From assembly GCA_016839545.1 (NCBI GenBank), contig JAEOUB010000051.1, positions 1-6,732 on the forward strand: a DNA stretch of 6,732 nt. Direction: 5' to 3'. Both the position numbers and the translations under genes were made by a program. The notes under the pieces are model-generated. The model ran no database searches, was not told the origin of the DNA, and worked only from the letters and a program-made list of their open reading frames with translations. Positions within the stretch are counted from its first letter, which is position 1; each line of letters starts with the position of its first letter. Positions 5,918-6,732 of this stretch are shown piece after piece. This DNA is from Candidatus Kariarchaeota archaeon (GTDB taxonomy: Archaea > Asgardarchaeota > Heimdallarchaeia > Heimdallarchaeales > Kariarchaeaceae).

Positions 5918-6370
5918 GTGGAATACCGGATCGTTCGGGACAGATCAAAACCCAATCATTTCCTAATTTATGATGAGGCCAATAGTGAACTAAAAGGAAA
6001 AGCTAGTTTTGGACGTAAAGGGGTCATTTTTCGTAGATTTACTATTAGCTATGAAGAAAATACCGTTGAAATACGAAATGGATTGTTCGCCCGAAGAAAA
6101 TGGAAACTCGGGTCGACCATTATTTCTGTTAGAAGTAAAATGCTGGGTCGTCGAGTTTCGATCCAAAGGAATAATCAGAAATTCAGCGCCAAGGGATTTG
6201 AAAGAGGGAAAATGGAAATCACCGATGTTGATGGCAGAACGGGTCTCATCTTAGATAATAGCGTGTTTAAGTCTGAAGATATGGTCCTTCTACAACATTT
6301 CGACCGATTCGATCTTCTTACATCTCTCATCGCCAGTATTATTGTTCTTGATACCTATGGAATCTGGTAG
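5918..6370 (+). CDS. Small basic beta-rich protein, possibly tubby C-terminal/LURP-one-like
   Basis: A 150-aa basic protein that I do not firmly recognise. It has no signal peptide. Residues 1-115 alternate short polar and hydrophobic strands (YRIVRD, HFLIYDE, GVIFRRFTISYEE, TVEIRNG, TIISVRSK, RVSIQRN, MEITDVDG, TGLILDN) joined by turns, which suggests an antiparallel beta barrel or sandwich. It ends with a hydrophobic helix, DRFDLLTSLIASIIVLDTYG (128-147). That layout, with a terminal hydrophobic helix ending in an acidic residue (ID/LD), resembles the tubby C-terminal/LURP-one/scramblase-like fold, where the last helix is buried in the barrel. This is pattern reasoning, not a proven match; a C-terminal membrane anchor is the main alternative. 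The start is GTG at 5918; a nearby ATG (5913) is in another frame. It lies between argS (55 bp upstream) and cdc48 (108 bp downstream). Confidence 0.75.
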   Translation: MEYRIVRDRSKPNHFLIYDEANSELKGKASFGRKGVIFRRFTISYEENTVEIRNGLFARRKWKLGSTIISVRSKMLGRRVSIQRNNQKFSAKGFERGKMEITDVDGRTGLILDNSVFKSEDMVLLQHFDRFDLLTSLIASIIVLDTYGIW

Positions 6371-6407
6371 AATTCAAAATAAAACTGAAAAAACAGATGA
6401 TCTCACC

Positions 6408-6482
6408 ATGGGAATGATAATGTTAAAGAGGGAAATTTGTGTAATTTTGAATTACACGGCATTCTGTGTAGTGATCTTATGA
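6408..6482 (+). other. Possible 24-codon upstream ORF overlapping the cdc48 start
   Basis: An ATG at 6408 opens a 24-residue frame beginning MGMIMLKRE, with a hydrophobic second half, that ends at TGA 6480-6482. The TGA overlaps the cdc48 ATG as ATGA, an arrangement often seen in translational coupling. It crosses the inverted repeat at 6439-6457. No recognisable family and no convincing ribosome binding site are seen, and a frame this short arises easily by chance. Confidence 0.15.
6439..6457. promoter_or_regulatory. Perfect 8-bp inverted repeat at the cdc48/VAT core promoter (operator candidate)
   Basis: GTGTAATT and AATTACAC flank a 3-base centre (TTG). The centre is 31 bases before the cdc48 ATG, where TBP/TFB would bind, and the AT-rich middle (AATTTTGAATTA) is the only TATA-like candidate there. 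A dimeric repressor on this site would block transcription. A partial third half-site, TGTGTA, lies at 6465-6470. No T-run follows the repeat, so it does not look like a terminator of the gene before it. Confidence 0.45.
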
Positions 6483-6732
6483 CTGAGGTGCGATTGAAGG
6501 TAGAGGAGGCTAGAAGGACTGATGTCGGCAGACAAATTGCGAGAATTAGCACTGAAGTTGCAGACGAACTTGGAGTGAAAACTGGCGATGTAATCGAGAT
6601 TGTTGGACAGAGATCGACTTATGCCAAGGTTTGGAGATCTGCATCCCCAGAGGTTAATTCTGAAATAATAAGAATAGAACATCTGATTCGTCAAAATGCT
6701 AGAGTATCGCTCGATGGGTACGTCACCATTCG
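6479..6732 (+). CDS. CDC48/VAT family AAA ATPase, N-terminal domain (3' partial)
   Basis: The frame opens at ATG 6479 and is still open at the right edge, giving the first 84 residues. They match the start of archaeal VAT/Cdc48: VRLKVEEARRTDVGRQIARI (4-23), then a GVKTGDVIEI turn and strand (32-41), a KVW strand (50-52) and IIRIEHLIRQNARVSLDGYV (63-82). This is the double-psi beta-barrel half of the N-domain, which binds substrates and adaptors. In the family two AAA ATPase rings follow, which form a hexamer that unfolds proteins, often for proteasomal degradation. Those domains lie outside the window, so the assignment rests on the N-domain alone; proteins that share only this domain are less likely. 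No Shine-Dalgarno is obvious before the ATG. The start is supported by family alignment from memory (residue 4 onward). Confidence 0.9.
   Translation, partial: MTEVRLKVEEARRTDVGRQIARISTEVADELGVKTGDVIEIVGQRSTYAKVWRSASPEVNSEIIRIEHLIRQNARVSLDGYVTI

Noticed and set aside
5319..5948. Several minus-strand frames opposite the end of argS
   Set aside because: All lie antisense to the DALR domain coding region or its 3' flank and show no family features.
6009..6254. Alternative + frame inside the 150-aa gene
   Set aside because: The frame starting at 5918 has a well-placed TATA box and regular strand pattern; this one lies wholly within it.
6452..6694. 80-aa frame antisense to the start of cdc48
   Set aside because: The + strand encodes a recognisable CDC48 N-domain, so this is a shadow frame.
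1..6732. tRNA, rRNA, CRISPR, transposon, prophage or defence-system genes
   Set aside because: No cloverleaf-like sequence, regularly spaced repeat, transposase, integrase or nuclease-type frame was seen on either strand; the window looks like ordinary housekeeping chromosome.

Overview
The window comes from an archaeal chromosome that is AT-rich, by eye about 40% GC. The evidence is the gene set: an archaeal-type TrmI tRNA m1A methyltransferase, an archaeal YchF-like GTPase of the MJ1332/PH0525 kind, a small archaea-type conserved protein, a short ACT-less phosphoglycerate dehydrogenase, and the N-domain of a CDC48/VAT AAA ATPase. Most genes also have AT-rich, TATA-like boxes 22-32 bases before the start codon and no clear Shine-Dalgarno sequence, as expected for leaderless archaeal mRNAs. 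The lineage cannot be fixed from this sequence; an Asgard or related archaeon is possible but unproven.

Layout. Bases 1-215 (+) hold the C-terminal end of a surface membrane protein with N-glycosylation sequons and one transmembrane helix. It converges with, and overlaps by 18 bp, a leftward cluster (2637 to 198, minus strand) read in the order YchF-like GTPase, 120-aa conserved archaeal protein, trmI. The gaps in that cluster are 42 and 43 bp, and each gene has its own TATA candidate. A 105-bp divergent intergenic region (2638-2742) separates it from a rightward series: serA-like dehydrogenase (2743-3651), argS (3688-5862), a 150-aa protein with possible tubby/LURP-one-like features (5918-6370), and the start of a cdc48/VAT gene (from 6479, running off the window).

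Most genes belong to translation and protein quality control: tRNA methylation, tRNA charging, a probable ribosome-associated GTPase and an unfoldase. Serine biosynthesis is the metabolic exception. No mobile element, CRISPR array, tRNA, rRNA or phage feature was seen, and I see no clear new multi-gene system. The points most worth a second look are (1) ArgRS, which is long because of a charged coiled-coil insertion and has a changed HIGH motif (HVGN) and a changed KMSKS motif (TMSGR); (2) a perfect 8-bp inverted repeat lying on the likely core promoter of cdc48/VAT; and (3) a 9-base word shared between that promoter and the promoter of the gene before it.
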